A DNA stretch of 53,626 nucleotides from Blastococcus atacamensis (GCF_002938425.1 NZ_POQU01000017.1:1-53626); one strand, 5' to 3'; positions 1 through 8,201 are shown, numbered from the stretch's first letter. Made by a program: numbers and translations. The notes: generated by a model not told the origin, from the letters alone.

Positions 1-46
1 GCGGGGGACAGGGGGCGGCGGGGTCTTTCGCCGGTTCCGCGCGCAC

Positions 47-52
47 TAGTCT
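47..52 (+). promoter_or_regulatory. -10 hexamer of a leaderless cca mRNA
   Basis: TAGTCT sits 8 nt before the GTG at 61 with no Shine-Dalgarno sequence between them. A TANNNT hexamer at this distance places the transcription start on or next to the start codon, the usual arrangement for leaderless actinobacterial mRNAs. The same hexamer precedes the MFS gene starting at 3875 on the other strand. Inferred from sequence only. Confidence 0.55.
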
Positions 53-60
53 GGCTCGTC

Positions 61-1548
61 GTGTCCGCGCAGTCGTCGAGTCGTCCTGAGCCCGAGCCCG
101 TGCCCGCGGCCGTCCAGGAGACCGTCCGCCGGCTCGTGGAGCTCTCCCCGGTCCTGACCGAGCTGGGCGAGCGCTTCGCCGCTGCCGGCTTCGAGGTGCA
201 CCTGGTCGGCGGGTCCGTGCGTGACGCCCTGCTGTCCGCCGGTGCCGGCGCGATCCGCGTCCCCGGCGACCTCGACGTCACCACCGACGCCCGCCCCGAG
301 CAGGTCCTCACCCTGCTCCGGGGGTGGGCTCGTTCCACGTGGAACACCGGCATCGCCTTCGGCACCGTCGGCGCGGACATCGGCGGTGAGCGCGTCGAGA
401 TCACCACGTTCCGCGCGGACCGGTACGACCGCGAGTCCCGCAACCCCGAGGTGGCGTGGGGCGACTCGCTCCTCGACGACCTGGTACGCCGGGACTTCAC
501 GGTCAACGCGATGGCCGTCAGCCTCGGGCCCGACCGGACGGTGACCGATCCCTTCGGCGGGCTCGGGGACCTGCTCGCACGGCGGCTGCGAACCCCCGGC
601 ACGGCCGAGGAGTCCTTCGCCGACGACCCGCTGCGCATGCTGCGTGCCGTCCGGTTCGTGGCGCAGCTCGGCCTCACGCCGGCCGAGGAGGTCGTCACGG
701 CGATGACCTCGCTGGCCGGGCAGCTGGCCCGCATCACCCCGGAGCGGGTGCAGACCGAGCTCTCGAAGACCCTGCTGCAGGACTCGCCGCGCGCCGCGCT
801 GGAGCTGTTCGTCTCCACCGGCCTGGCCGACGTCGTCCTCCCCGAGCTCTCCGCCCTCCGCATGGAGATCGACGAGCACCACCAGCACAAGGACGTCTAC
901 ACGCACTCGCTGACCGTCCTCGACCAGGCCATCGAGCTCGAGAAGGCCGACCCCGACAGCGGCTCCCCCGACCTCGTGCTGCGCCTGGCCGCGCTGCTGC
1001 ACGACATCGGCAAGCCGGCCACCCGCCGGCACGAGCCCCGTGGCCGGGTGTCCTTCCACCACCACGAGGTCGTCGGGGCCAAGCTGGTGCGCAAGCGGCT
1101 GCAGGCGCTCAAGTACTCCAAGGAGGTCGTCGAGGCCGTGGCCCGGCTGACCTTCCTCCACCTGCGGTTCCACGGCTACGGCAAGGGCGAGTGGACCGAC
1201 TCCGCCGTCCGCCGCTACGTCACCGACGCCGGGGACCTGCTCCCCCGCCTGCACAAGCTGGTGCGCTCGGACTCCACGACCCGCAACAAGCGTCGGGCGG
1301 CGGCACTGGCGGCCACCTACGACTCGCTCGAGGAGCGGATCGCGGTGCTGGCCGACCAGGAAGACCTCGCCCGTGTCCGCCCCGACCTCGATGGCAACGC
1401 GATCATGGAGATCCTCGGGGTGGGGCCGGGTCCCGAGGTCGGCGCCGCGTGGCGCTTCCTCAAGGACCTGCGCCTGGAGCGCGGGCCGCTGGACCCGGAG
1501 GACGCCGAGGCCGCGCTGCGCGCCTGGTGGGCGGAGCGCTCGGCCTGA
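61..1548 (+). CDS. cca: CCA tRNA nucleotidyltransferase
   Basis: Adds or repairs the 3'-terminal CCA of tRNAs in the cytoplasm. The 495-aa product has the class II nucleotidyltransferase head (GGSVRD at about residue 50, then DLDVTTDA near 70 carrying the two metal-binding Asp), the neck/body region with RRDFTVNAMA and DPLRMLRAVRF, and a C-terminal HD phosphohydrolase-like domain (LLHDIGKP near 313, FHHHE). This is the long actinobacterial form with the HD domain. The GTG at 61 is chosen because a TAGTCT -10 hexamer lies 8 nt upstream and the MSAQSSSRP head is followed directly by the conserved start of the fold. In mycobacteria the orthologue (pcnA, Rv3907c) is close to the replication origin. 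A parS-like palindrome lies inside the gene at 332-345. Confidence 0.95.
   Translation: MSAQSSSRPEPEPVPAAVQETVRRLVELSPVLTELGERFAAAGFEVHLVGGSVRDALLSAGAGAIRVPGDLDVTTDARPEQVLTLLRGWARSTWNTGIAFGTVGADIGGERVEITTFRADRYDRESRNPEVAWGDSLLDDLVRRDFTVNAMAVSLGPDRTVTDPFGGLGDLLARRLRTPGTAEESFADDPLRMLRAVRFVAQLGLTPAEEVVTAMTSLAGQLARITPERVQTELSKTLLQDSPRAALELFVSTGLADVVLPELSALRMEIDEHHQHKDVYTHSLTVLDQAIELEKADPDSGSPDLVLRLAALLHDIGKPATRRHEPRGRVSFHHHEVVGAKLVRKRLQALKYSKEVVEAVARLTFLHLRFHGYGKGEWTDSAVRRYVTDAGDLLPRLHKLVRSDSTTRNKRRAAALAATYDSLEERIAVLADQEDLARVRPDLDGNAIMEILGVGPGPEVGAAWRFLKDLRLERGPLDPEDAEAALRAWWAERSA
332..345. other. putative parS site 1 (ParB binding)
   Basis: GTTCCACGTGGAAC, a perfect 14-bp palindrome inside cca (codons for RSTWNT). 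It matches the centromere parS core (consensus GTTTCACGTGAAAC in actinobacteria, TGTTNCACGTGAAACA in Bacillus) with one symmetrical T-to-C change per half. Two more exact copies occur in this window at 10804 and 32847. Confidence 0.65.
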
Positions 1549-1607
1549 CCGAGGGATCCGGCGACGGCCGGCTCCAGAAGCCGGGTGCCGATGCCGAGAT
1601 ACCTGTC

Positions 1608-2573
1608 GTGCACCCGCAGGCCCCCGACGACCGCGGCCCCTCCCTGCCCGCGTCCCCGTCCGGGCGCGTGCCCCAGTGGGTGGTGCAGGAGGCCGCCGGC
1701 GGGGGCCCGGCCCCCGAGCCGTGGCGCGGCGCCACCCCGCCGCCTCCGCGCCGGCGCCGGTGGGGCGTGTGGAGCGGACTGCTGGTCACCGCCGCCGTGG
1801 CCGGTGCCGTCACGCTGGTCGACCCGTCGGAGCTGCCGTGGGGGCAGCGGCTGCCCCAGGCCTCCCCCGGGCCCCCGGCGACGTCGTCGCCGGCCCGGCC
1901 CACCGACCGGCCGAGCCCGAGCGGGCTGTCGGTCCCCCTGGGTCCTCCTCCGCTCCCGCCCCCGGTCCGGGGTACGCACGGTTTCACGACGTTCCAGGAC
2001 GACGGCGTGACCCCCGTGGCCTACGACCCGTGCCGCACCGTCCACTACGTCCTCCGCCCCGACGCCGCGCCTCCTGGCGGGGAGCAGCTGGTGCACGACG
2101 CGCTGCTGCGCGTCTCGGAGGTCACCGGCCTGGTCTTCACCTTCGACGGCTACACCGACGAGCCCCTCACTCCCGAGCGGGCGGTCTACCAGCCCGATCG
2201 CTACGGCGACCAGTGGGCGCCGGTGCTGATCGGCTGGCAGACCGAGGGAGAGAACCCCGCCCTGGCCGGTGACGTCGTGGGCGAGGCCGGCAGCGTCGCG
2301 GTCTCGCTCGGCGACGGGCCGCGGGTGTTCGTCAGCGGCACGGTCAGCCTGGACTCGGTGCAGTTGCCGGAGATCCTCGGGGAGCGCGACGGTCCGGCCG
2401 TCGTCCGGGGCATCGTGCTGCACGAGCTCGGCCACCTGGTGGGCCTGGCGCACGTCGACGACGACGGCGAGCTGATGTACCCGGAGGCCCGGCGGTCCGT
2501 CACGGACTTCGCCCCGGGCGACCTCACCGGCCTGGCCACCCTGGGCGCCGGGCCCTGCGTGCCCGAGCTCTGA
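1608..2573 (+). CDS. membrane-anchored matrixin-like zinc metalloprotease
   Basis: About 321 aa. A Pro/Gly-rich cytoplasmic head is followed by one membrane segment (GVWSGLLVTAAVAGAVTLV, about residues 52-71), a Pro/Ser-rich linker, then an extracellular domain ending in the extended zinc motif HELGHLVGLAH (about residue 272) and a downstream MYPE that fits the Met-turn of the metzincin fold. This is the peptidase M10A/matrixin-like arrangement. The zinc ligands (three His) and catalytic Glu are all present. Substrate unknown. The start is uncertain: GTG 1608 is the first in-frame start after the cca stop, GTG 1668 is the next; neither has a good ribosome binding site. It follows cca by 59 bp on the same strand and converges on the MFS gene. 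Confidence 0.8.
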   Translation: MHPQAPDDRGPSLPASPSGRVPQWVVQEAAGGGPAPEPWRGATPPPPRRRRWGVWSGLLVTAAVAGAVTLVDPSELPWGQRLPQASPGPPATSSPARPTDRPSPSGLSVPLGPPPLPPPVRGTHGFTTFQDDGVTPVAYDPCRTVHYVLRPDAAPPGGEQLVHDALLRVSEVTGLVFTFDGYTDEPLTPERAVYQPDRYGDQWAPVLIGWQTEGENPALAGDVVGEAGSVAVSLGDGPRVFVSGTVSLDSVQLPEILGERDGPAVVRGIVLHELGHLVGLAHVDDDGELMYPEARRSVTDFAPGDLTGLATLGAGPCVPEL

Positions 2574-2603
2574 GCCCTCCGACGTCCGTGAGGCCGGGGC
2601 CGC

Positions 2604-3875
2604 TCAGCGCCGGGCCATGCGGGTGTGCAGCACCGCCGTGAGCACGTAGCCCGCGCCCACCACCGCCAGCAGCGGCGGCGAGACGCCGGAACCCGGCAGG
2701 ACGAAGGCGGCCGCGACCAGGGCCGCGACGTAACCGACGTTGACCACCGTGTCGTACACGGAGAACACCCGGCCCCGGTGGTCGTCGTCGATGCGCTCCT
2801 GCAGCGTCGCGTCGACGCAGATCTTCACGCCCTGGCTCATGAACCCGAGCAGGAACCCGGCAGCCACCGCCGCTCCGGGCTGCAGCAGCAGACCCAGGCC
2901 CAGCTGGGCCAGGCCACCGGCCACGAGCAGCAGTGCGGTCCAGCGCCGGGTGCCGATCCGGGCGACTCCCGCCGGGGTCACGCCGGCCGCGAGGAGGGTG
3001 CCGGCGGCGCCGGCCGTGACCACCTGGCCCAGGCCGGTCAGGCCGCCGGGGAAGAGCCCCGTGCCGGCCGAGAACGTGGAGCGGTGCAGCAGCAGGGCCA
3101 TCAGCGTCAGGACGCCGAACAGGCAGCGGTGCAGCCCGATGGCCGTGAGGGCCGCGCGGGCAGGCCGGTCCCGCCACGCGTGCCGGGCGCCCGACGCCAT
3201 CCCGGCGAGCACCTGGCCGGCCGTCAGCAGAGCCGTCCGGGCCGTGGAGTCCGGGCCCAGGGAGGCGCGGTCGAAGCCGGACACCACCGCGGCCGAGGCG
3301 AGGTAGGGCAGGGCGGCGACCAGCGCCAGGACGGCGTAGCCCGCATCCGCCGAACCCGTGACCGGGAGCAGCACCAGGGCCACGCCGCCACCGGCCACGG
3401 TGGCGACGGACCCCGCCGTCGTCGACAGCGCATTGGCCCTGACGAGCGAGGGGACGTCGGTCGTGTGCGGCAGGCCCGCCGACAGCGCCGCGAGGACGAA
3501 CCGGTTGACCGAGAAGACCGCCAGTCCCGCCGCGTAGAACGCCGGGCCCTGGACGCCGGTCAGGATCAGCGCGGCCACGGCGGCCACCAGGCCCGCACGG
3601 AGGAGGTTCGCCCGGACCAGGACCTGCCGGCGGCTCCAGCGGTCCAGCCAGACCCCCGCGAACGGCCCGACGACGGAGTAGGGCAGGAGCAGCACGGCGA
3701 AACCGGCGGCCACCCCGACCGGGTCGGTGGCCCGCTGCGGGTTGAAGAGGATGGTGCCCGCGAGAGCGGCCTGGAAGACGCCGTCGCCGAACTGCGCGAG
3801 CAGCCGGGTGCCCAGGAGTCGGCGGAAGTCGGGGCGGGTGAGCAGGCCGCGCAGCGTCGTCCCCGTCGTGGCCAC
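2604..3875 (-). CDS. MFS transporter
   Basis: A 423-aa polytopic membrane protein of the major facilitator superfamily. The N-terminal half shows RLLAQFGDGVFQAALAG, then FAGVWLDRWSRRQVLV, the motif-A-like cytoplasmic loop between TM2 and TM3. The C-terminal half repeats the pattern with GRVFSVYDTVVNVGYVAALV. Length and about 12 hydrophobic segments fit a drug or metabolite efflux MFS (the MFS_3/enterobactin exporter-like group). Substrate cannot be read from sequence. GTG at 3875 is preceded by TAGTCT and 6 nt, so the mRNA is probably leaderless. It is convergent with the matrixin gene and divergent from yqgE. Confidence 0.88.
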   Translation of the reverse strand: MATTGTTLRGLLTRPDFRRLLGTRLLAQFGDGVFQAALAGTILFNPQRATDPVGVAAGFAVLLLPYSVVGPFAGVWLDRWSRRQVLVRANLLRAGLVAAVAALILTGVQGPAFYAAGLAVFSVNRFVLAALSAGLPHTTDVPSLVRANALSTTAGSVATVAGGGVALVLLPVTGSADAGYAVLALVAALPYLASAAVVSGFDRASLGPDSTARTALLTAGQVLAGMASGARHAWRDRPARAALTAIGLHRCLFGVLTLMALLLHRSTFSAGTGLFPGGLTGLGQVVTAGAAGTLLAAGVTPAGVARIGTRRWTALLLVAGGLAQLGLGLLLQPGAAVAAGFLLGFMSQGVKICVDATLQERIDDDHRGRVFSVYDTVVNVGYVAALVAAAFVLPGSGVSPPLLAVVGAGYVLTAVLHTRMARR

Positions 3876-3881
3876 GCGGCC

Positions 3882-3887
3882 AGACTA
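3882..3887 (-). promoter_or_regulatory. -10 hexamer of leaderless MFS mRNA
   Basis: On the minus strand TAGTCT ends 6 nt before the GTG at 3875. The hexamer is identical to that before cca. Confidence 0.5.
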
Positions 3888-3965
3888 AGGAGGGCCGGTC
3901 CTCCCGCCGTCGTGCCGCGAGCGCGGCCCGCACCCGGAGCGGTCCGGTGGGGCACACTGGGGAAG

Positions 3966-4628
3966 ATGTCCCCGGTGCCCGCGTCGCCCGATCCCGAGTC
4001 CGGTCCGCCCAGCCGGCCCGTGACCGGCCGTCGCCGCGCGCCGGCGGTCCCGGCCCTGTCCATCGGGTGCCTCGACGACGTGAGCGCGGGCAGCCTCCTG
4101 GTGGCGATGCCGTCGCTGCAGGACCCCACGTTCGCCGGCACGGTCGTCTACGTCCTGGACCACTCCGACACCGGGACGCTGGGCGTGGTCCTCGGGCGTC
4201 CCAGCCAGGTGGAGATCCGCGACGTGCTACCCGGCTGGTGCGACCTGGCTGTGGCGCCGGGGGTCTTCCACGTGGGCGGACCGTGCGAGACCGACACCGC
4301 GCTGTGCCTGGCCACCGCCGGTGCGCCGGACCCCGAGGCGGGGCTGCGGCCGGTGGCCGGTGACGTGCACCTGGTCGACCTGGACGGGGACCCCGCCGCG
4401 CTGGCCGGCCGGCTCACCGGTCTGCGGGTCTTCGCCGGCTACGCGGGCTGGTCCCCGGGTCAGCTCGCAGGGGAGATCGCCGAGGGTGCGTGGGCCTGCG
4501 TCCCGAGCCGCCCGGGTGACGTGCTCGGCGACCTGTCCGGGCCGCAGCTGTGGCGCGAGGTCCTGGGCCGTCAGACCGGCCGGCTCGCGGTGCTCTCCAC
4601 GGCGCCGGCGGATCCCGCCGCCAACTGA
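3966..4628 (+). CDS. YqgE/AlgH family protein (UPF0301)
   Basis: A 220-aa protein of the YqgE/AlgH family. Diagnostic segments are SAGSLLVAMPSLQDPTFAGTVVYVLDHSDTGTLGVVLGRPS, here split by an ordinary family linker, then GVFHVGGPCETDTALCL and VFAGYAGWSPGQLAGEIAEGAW. An N-terminal extension of about 40 residues is rich in Pro/Arg. The family has a known fold but no settled biochemical function; AlgH was linked to alginate regulation in Pseudomonas. The ATG at 3966 follows GGGGAAG very closely and also a CACACT hexamer 7 nt upstream, so it may be leaderless. It ends in a bidirectional terminator. Confidence 0.88.
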   Translation: MSPVPASPDPESGPPSRPVTGRRRAPAVPALSIGCLDDVSAGSLLVAMPSLQDPTFAGTVVYVLDHSDTGTLGVVLGRPSQVEIRDVLPGWCDLAVAPGVFHVGGPCETDTALCLATAGAPDPEAGLRPVAGDVHLVDLDGDPAALAGRLTGLRVFAGYAGWSPGQLAGEIAEGAWACVPSRPGDVLGDLSGPQLWREVLGRQTGRLAVLSTAPADPAAN

Positions 4629-4688
4629 GCGGTCGGCGCGCCGCGCGAAGAGCTGCGCGTCGGCGCACGGTCTGGTAGAAAAGATGTC

Positions 4689-4730
4689 GGGAAGGGCGGT
4701 CTGGGGAAGAGACCGCCCTTCCCACTTTTC
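4689..4730. terminator. bidirectional intrinsic terminator
   Basis: Perfect 14-bp stem (4689-4702 with 4710-4723), 7-nt loop GGGGAAG, then ACTTTTC on the plus strand and GAAAA upstream, which gives a T tract on the minus strand. It lies between the convergent yqgE and lipoprotein genes and can serve both. Confidence 0.85.
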
Positions 4731-4783
4731 TGCCCTCAGCCGGGTTCGGCGGCGAGCGCGCGAACGGACAGCGGGATCCCTGT

Positions 4784-5545
4784 TCAGAGGCCGAAGGCCG
4801 CCGCCACCCGCGGGTGGTCCGCCGTGGCCGCCGTCTCCTCCTCAGCGGGCAGTGCCACCCGCCGGGTTCCGTGGTCGGCCAGCGTGAGCGTGACGTCCAG
4901 GCCGCTGTCCGGAAGCGTGGCGCGGTACTGCACCAGCGTCCGGTCCCCCGCGTCGACCGCGACGGTCCGCCCCTCGCGCAGCCGGTAGACGACGGTCGGA
5001 CGCCCGTCGATCGGCTCCTCGGCGTGCCACCGGTACGGCCCGTCGAGGAACAGCGCCGGGTCGTCCGCCTCCGGTTGGGCCAGGTTGAGCAGCATCTCGA
5101 CCAGGACGTCGAGCAGCTCCGGGTCCTCGGGATCGGCCGGCAGCGCCCGCCGCAGGTAGGCCGCGTCCGGCGCGCCGTCGGCGGCCAGCGCCTCGGGCAG
5201 ACCGGGGACGTCGCCGGACCACAGCTCGTCGCGGTCGAAGAAGAGGGTGCGGGCGTCGTGCTCCTCGTCGTCGACGACGGTCACCGCCTGCGCCCGGCCG
5301 ATCCCGCGGCGGAAGTCGACCTCGCCGGTGAGCTCGAGCAGCGCGTCGTCGCCGACGGGCACCGTCACGACGAAGTCCGCGCCGCCCTCCTCGTGGTTGC
5401 GGTGCAGCAGCTCGGCCAGGATCCGTGCCTCGTCCTCGGTGACCGGCTCACCGGGCGAGCGCTCGTCGGTGGAGCAGCCGGCCAGGGCGAGGGCTGCGAG
5501 CGCGGCCGCGCACGCGCGAGGGGCGAGCGGGCGGCGGACGGGCAT
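4784..5545 (-). CDS. putative lipoprotein
   Basis: A 253-aa exported lipoprotein. The signal peptide has an Arg-rich head, a hydrophobic Ala/Leu core and the lipobox LALAGC with the lipidated Cys at residue 24. The mature part (EARILAELLHRNHEEGGADFVVTVPVG..., VTVVDDEEHDARTLFFDRDELWSG, ...VYRLREGRTVAVDAGD) resembles the all-beta half-barrel of LppX/LprG-like actinobacterial lipoproteins by overall pattern, but I cannot assign the family with certainty. An upstream ATG at 5575 is open, but ATG 5545 is preferred: it gives a normal signal peptide and has the -10 hexamer TACGCT exactly 6 nt upstream, so the mRNA is probably leaderless. Confidence 0.72.
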   Translation of the reverse strand: MPVRRPLAPRACAAALAALALAGCSTDERSPGEPVTEDEARILAELLHRNHEEGGADFVVTVPVGDDALLELTGEVDFRRGIGRAQAVTVVDDEEHDARTLFFDRDELWSGDVPGLPEALAADGAPDAAYLRRALPADPEDPELLDVLVEMLLNLAQPEADDPALFLDGPYRWHAEEPIDGRPTVVYRLREGRTVAVDAGDRTLVQYRATLPDSGLDVTLTLADHGTRRVALPAEEETAATADHPRVAAAFGL

Positions 5546-5593
5546 GGCGGAAGCGTAGGGAGCGCGGGCCCTCATCCCCGGGAGGAACGCGCA

Positions 5594-5624
5594 GGGCCCG
5601 CATCTCGCGAGGAGATGCGGGCCC
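5594..5624. terminator. GC-rich hairpin terminator downstream of ino1
   Basis: Perfect 13-bp stem (5594-5606 with 5612-5624) and 5-nt loop GCGAG, 29 bp beyond the ino1 stop and in the upstream region of the lipoprotein gene. There is no T tract, as often in high-GC actinobacteria. Confidence 0.7.
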
Positions 5625-5653
5625 AGGTGACGCGCTGCCTCCGGACGGGGTCC

Positions 5654-6730
5654 TTACGCGATGTCGCCGCGGATGAACGCCTCGACGGCGTCGCGGGCCT
5701 CGCTGTCGCTGTACTGGACCGGCGGGCTCTTCATGAAGTACGACGACGCCGAGAGGATCGGGCCGCCGATCCCGCGGTCCTTGGCGATCTTTGCGGCACG
5801 CACGGCGTCGATGATGATGCCGGCCGAGTTCGGGGAGTCCCAGACCTCGAGCTTGTACTCGAGGCTCAGCGGGACGTCACCGAAGGCGCGGCCCTCGAGG
5901 CGGACGTAGGCCCACTTGCGGTCCGAGAGCCACGGCACGTGGTCCGACGGGCCGATGTGCACGTTGTCCTTGCCCATGTCCCGGTCGACCTGGCTGGTGA
6001 CCGCCTGGGTCTTGGAGATCTTCTTGGACTCCAGGCGCTCGCGCTCGAGCATGTTCTTGAAGTCCATGTTGCCGCCGACGTTGAGCTGCATCGTGCGGTC
6101 CAGTTGCACGCCGCGGTCCTCGAAGAGCTTGGCGAGCACCCGGTGGGTGATGGTGGCTCCGACCTGGCTCTTGATGTCGTCACCGACGATCGGCACACCC
6201 GCGGCGGTGAACTTGTCCGCCCACTCCTTGGTGCCGGCGATGAAGACGGGCAGGGCGTTGACGAACGCGACACCGGCGTCCAGAGCGGCCTGGGCGTAGA
6301 ACTCGGCAGCCTGCTGGGAGCCGACCGGCAGGTAGCAGACCAGGACGTCGGCGCCGGACTCGCGCAGCGCGGTGACGACGTCGACCGGAGAATCGTCGGA
6401 CTCCTCGATCGTCTCGCGGTAGTACTTGCCCAGACCGTCGAGCGTCGTGCCGCGCTGCACGTTCACACCCAGCGGCGGGACGTCGCAGATCGTGATGGTG
6501 TTGTTCTCGCTGGCCACGATGGCCTCGGAGAGATCACGACCGACCTTCTTGGCGTCCACGTCGAACGCGGCGACGAACTCGATGTCGGAGACGTGGTACT
6601 CGCCGAACCGGACGTGCATCAGGCCGGGAACGGACGCCGTCTCATCGGCGTCCCGGTAGTAGTGGACGCCCTGAACGAGCGAGGCGGCGCAGTTACCGAC
6701 ACCGACGATGGCGACCTTGACTGACCCCAT
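5654..6730 (-). CDS. ino1: inositol-3-phosphate synthase
   Basis: NAD-dependent conversion of glucose 6-phosphate to myo-inositol 1-phosphate (1L-myo-inositol 3-phosphate), the entry to phosphatidylinositol, mycothiol and other inositol compounds of actinobacteria. The 358-aa product is the short bacterial form. It starts with the Rossmann motif [14 protein letters not shown], then has [11 protein letters not shown]-like [43 protein letters not shown] and SKTQAVTS, the conserved catalytic and NAD segments of the family. A GAAGGAGAG ribosome binding site precedes the ATG. The neighbouring PadR gene upstream on the same strand has the same arrangement as Rv0047c next to Rv0046c in M. tuberculosis. 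A 13-nt IR (GGACC-GTT-GGTCC, 6749-6761) lies just ahead of the ribosome binding site. Confidence 0.96.
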   Translation of the reverse strand: MGSVKVAIVGVGNCAASLVQGVHYYRDADETASVPGLMHVRFGEYHVSDIEFVAAFDVDAKKVGRDLSEAIVASENNTITICDVPPLGVNVQRGTTLDGLGKYYRETIEESDDSPVDVVTALRESGADVLVCYLPVGSQQAAEFYAQAALDAGVAFVNALPVFIAGTKEWADKFTAAGVPIVGDDIKSQVGATITHRVLAKLFEDRGVQLDRTMQLNVGGNMDFKNMLERERLESKKISKTQAVTSQVDRDMGKDNVHIGPSDHVPWLSDRKWAYVRLEGRAFGDVPLSLEYKLEVWDSPNSAGIIIDAVRAAKIAKDRGIGGPILSASSYFMKSPPVQYSDSEARDAVEAFIRGDIA

Positions 6731-6828
6731 GACTCTCCTTCTCTCCCTGGACCGTTGGTCCGGTGTACGTGAACCGCGAGCGGTCCGGTGATGGCGAACG
6801 GCCGGGCCGGGGGGCCCTGCCGCCTGGT

Positions 6829-7488
6829 TCAGGTGGTGCCGGGCGGCTCCGACGCCGGTTCCTGCGAACCTCCGTCGACCTCCCCGCGCGCAGTCGGGGG
6901 CTCCGTCGCCTCACGCCGCTCTGTCGAGGGCTCCGTCGCCTCACGGCGCTCGCTGTCGATCAGCTCCGAGAGCCAGCGGACCTCGCGATCCACCGAGTCC
7001 AGGCCGTGCCGCTGGAGTTCGAGCGTGTAGCGGTCGAGTCGTTCGCGGGTGCGGCTCAGCGAGGCACGCAGGCCCTCCCGCTGCCGCTCGACGGTGCGAC
7101 GACGGCCCTCGAGGATCCGCAGCCGGACGTCGCGGGCCGTGTGCCGGAAGAACGCCAGGCGGACGCCGAAGGACCCGCCGTCGTCGTAGGCCTCCGGGCC
7201 GGTCTCGCAGACGAGCTCGTGGAAGCGCTCCTTGCCCTCCGCGGTGATCGTGTAGACGACCTTTCCGCGGCGGCCGGTGAGCGGCGGGGCGTCGGCCGGC
7301 AGGAGGGCACGCGGCGTGGGCTCGTCGGTGGTGATCAGCCCGGCCGCCTGCATCCGCCGCAGGGCGGGGTAGAGCGAGCCGTAGGAGATGCTGCGCAGCC
7401 CGCCGAGGACGGCGGCGAGCTGCTTGCGCAGTTCGTAACCGTGCATCGGCGACTGGTGCAGCAGACCGAGGATGGCGAACTCGAGCAT
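6829..7488 (-). CDS. PadR family transcriptional regulator
   Basis: A 219-aa regulator. Residues 1-80 form the PadR winged helix: [23 protein letters not shown], then [19 protein letters not shown], then [21 protein letters not shown]. The C-terminal half is helical and dimerising (Vir_act_alpha_C-like), ending in a low-complexity tail with an ERREATEP duplication. ATG 7488 is used, with GGAGGGG 5 nt upstream; a longer reading frame to 7593 would read through the operator. Orthologues (Rv0047c) sit beside ino1, so control of inositol synthesis is an attractive but unproven role. A perfect palindrome at 7513-7535 between its start and the next gene is a likely autoregulatory operator. Confidence 0.9.
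   Translation of the reverse strand: MLEFAILGLLHQSPMHGYELRKQLAAVLGGLRSISYGSLYPALRRMQAAGLITTDEPTPRALLPADAPPLTGRRGKVVYTITAEGKERFHELVCETGPEAYDDGGSFGVRLAFFRHTARDVRLRILEGRRRTVERQREGLRASLSRTRERLDRYTLELQRHGLDSVDREVRWLSELIDSERREATEPSTERREATEPPTARGEVDGGSQEPASEPPGTT
6899..6950. repeat. 30-nt tandem duplication in padR 3' end
   Basis: GGCTCCGTCGCCTCACG occurs twice, 30 nt apart (starting at 6899 and 6929), encoding two copies of ERREATEP in the disordered tail of the PadR protein. Confidence 0.7.
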
Positions 7489-7512
7489 GTCGCCCCTCCG
7501 TCCCTCTCCTGT

Positions 7513-7535
7513 CGATGTATCGCCACGATACATCG
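7513..7535. promoter_or_regulatory. palindromic operator at the padR promoter
   Basis: CGATGTATCG-CCA-CGATACATCG: perfect 10-bp arms with a 3-nt centre, 25 bp upstream of the padR start. The outer ATGT...ACAT half-sites resemble those recognised by PadR-family proteins, though the spacing here (11 nt) is longer than the classic 8 nt. It also lies 110 bp upstream of the divergent DUF5318 gene. Confidence 0.7.
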
Positions 7536-7632
7536 CGGGGAGCGCCTGCTGCGCGGCGGTACGGTGGGGACGGGTGTGCTCGGCGCGACGCATGTCGCCG
7601 CGGGAGAGACACCATCCACGGCGTGCCGTGCG

Positions 7633-7638
7633 TACATT
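7633..7638 (+). promoter_or_regulatory. -10 hexamer of leaderless DUF5318 mRNA
   Basis: TACATT ends 7 nt before GTG 7646, with no ribosome binding site. This decides the start of the downstream gene. Confidence 0.6.
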
Positions 7639-7645
7639 GGCGGCC

Positions 7646-8062
7646 GTGCCCGGACGTCGATCCGTCGTGGACTACTCGCTGCAGCGGCGAGCCGTCCTCG
7701 CCGACGTGCACGCCGGGCGCACCGGTCTGTTCGAGGTCTGCGACGCCAGCCCGTACCTCTCGCGGGCGGCGAAGTACCACGGACAGCAGACCGACGAAGC
7801 CTGCCCGGTGTGCCGCCGGGACCGTCTGACCCTGGTCAACTACGTGTACGGCGACCACCTCGGCCCCGTGGCCGGCCAGGCCAAGACGGAGGTCGAGCTC
7901 GCCCGTATGGACACGGCGCAGGACGAGTTCTCCGTGTACCAGGTCGAGGTGTGCCGCAGCTGCGGATGGAACCACCTGAACTGCTCGTACGTCCTCGGTG
8001 CCGAGCCGGAGCCTGGGCGCCAGCCCCGGCGGGGCCGCCGCCGGGCGGCCACGGAGAAGTAA
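7646..8062 (+). CDS. DUF5318 family zinc-ribbon protein
   Basis: A 138-aa protein equivalent to Rv0049 of M. tuberculosis in position and length. The N-terminal VVDYSLQRRAVLADVHAGR is typical of the family. Two Cys pairs, CPVCRR (around residue 54) and CRSCGWNHL (around residue 103), would bind one zinc ion as a zinc ribbon. The tail is basic. Function unknown; the invariant place next to the class A PBP gene suggests a link to envelope growth, which is inference. GTG 7646 is chosen over GTG 7667 because of the TACATT hexamer 7 nt upstream. Confidence 0.85.
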   Translation: MPGRRSVVDYSLQRRAVLADVHAGRTGLFEVCDASPYLSRAAKYHGQQTDEACPVCRRDRLTLVNYVYGDHLGPVAGQAKTEVELARMDTAQDEFSVYQVEVCRSCGWNHLNCSYVLGAEPEPGRQPRRGRRRAATEK

Positions 8063-8080
8063 CCGGTCGGTCGGTCCACG

Positions 8081-8170
8081 GCCCGCGAGCGCGGGCAGGG
8101 ACCGGCGGCCTGGCGGGTCCGACCCGCTCCCACAGCTGAAGACGCTCCACAGCGTCCGGGCAGGTGCCCG
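8081..8170. promoter_or_regulatory. run of four short hairpins in the ponA leader
   Basis: Four perfect inverted repeats follow each other between DUF5318 and the PBP gene: GCCCGC-GAGC-GCGGGC (8081-8096), GCGGGTC-C-GACCCGC (8113-8127), GACGCT-CCAC-AGCGTC (8141-8156) and CGGGCA-GG-TGCCCG (8157-8170). The first may be a terminator of the upstream gene; the others could structure the 5' leader of ponA. No known riboswitch was recognised. Confidence 0.45.
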
Positions 8171-8201
8171 GCGCCCATGACAGCCAGGAAGGGGTGTGCT
8201 C

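Noticed and set aside
46-2573. Long antisense frames opposite cca and the protease gene
   Set aside because: They follow the high third-position G/C of the true genes and have low-complexity composition without domains. The forward frames carry clear motifs.
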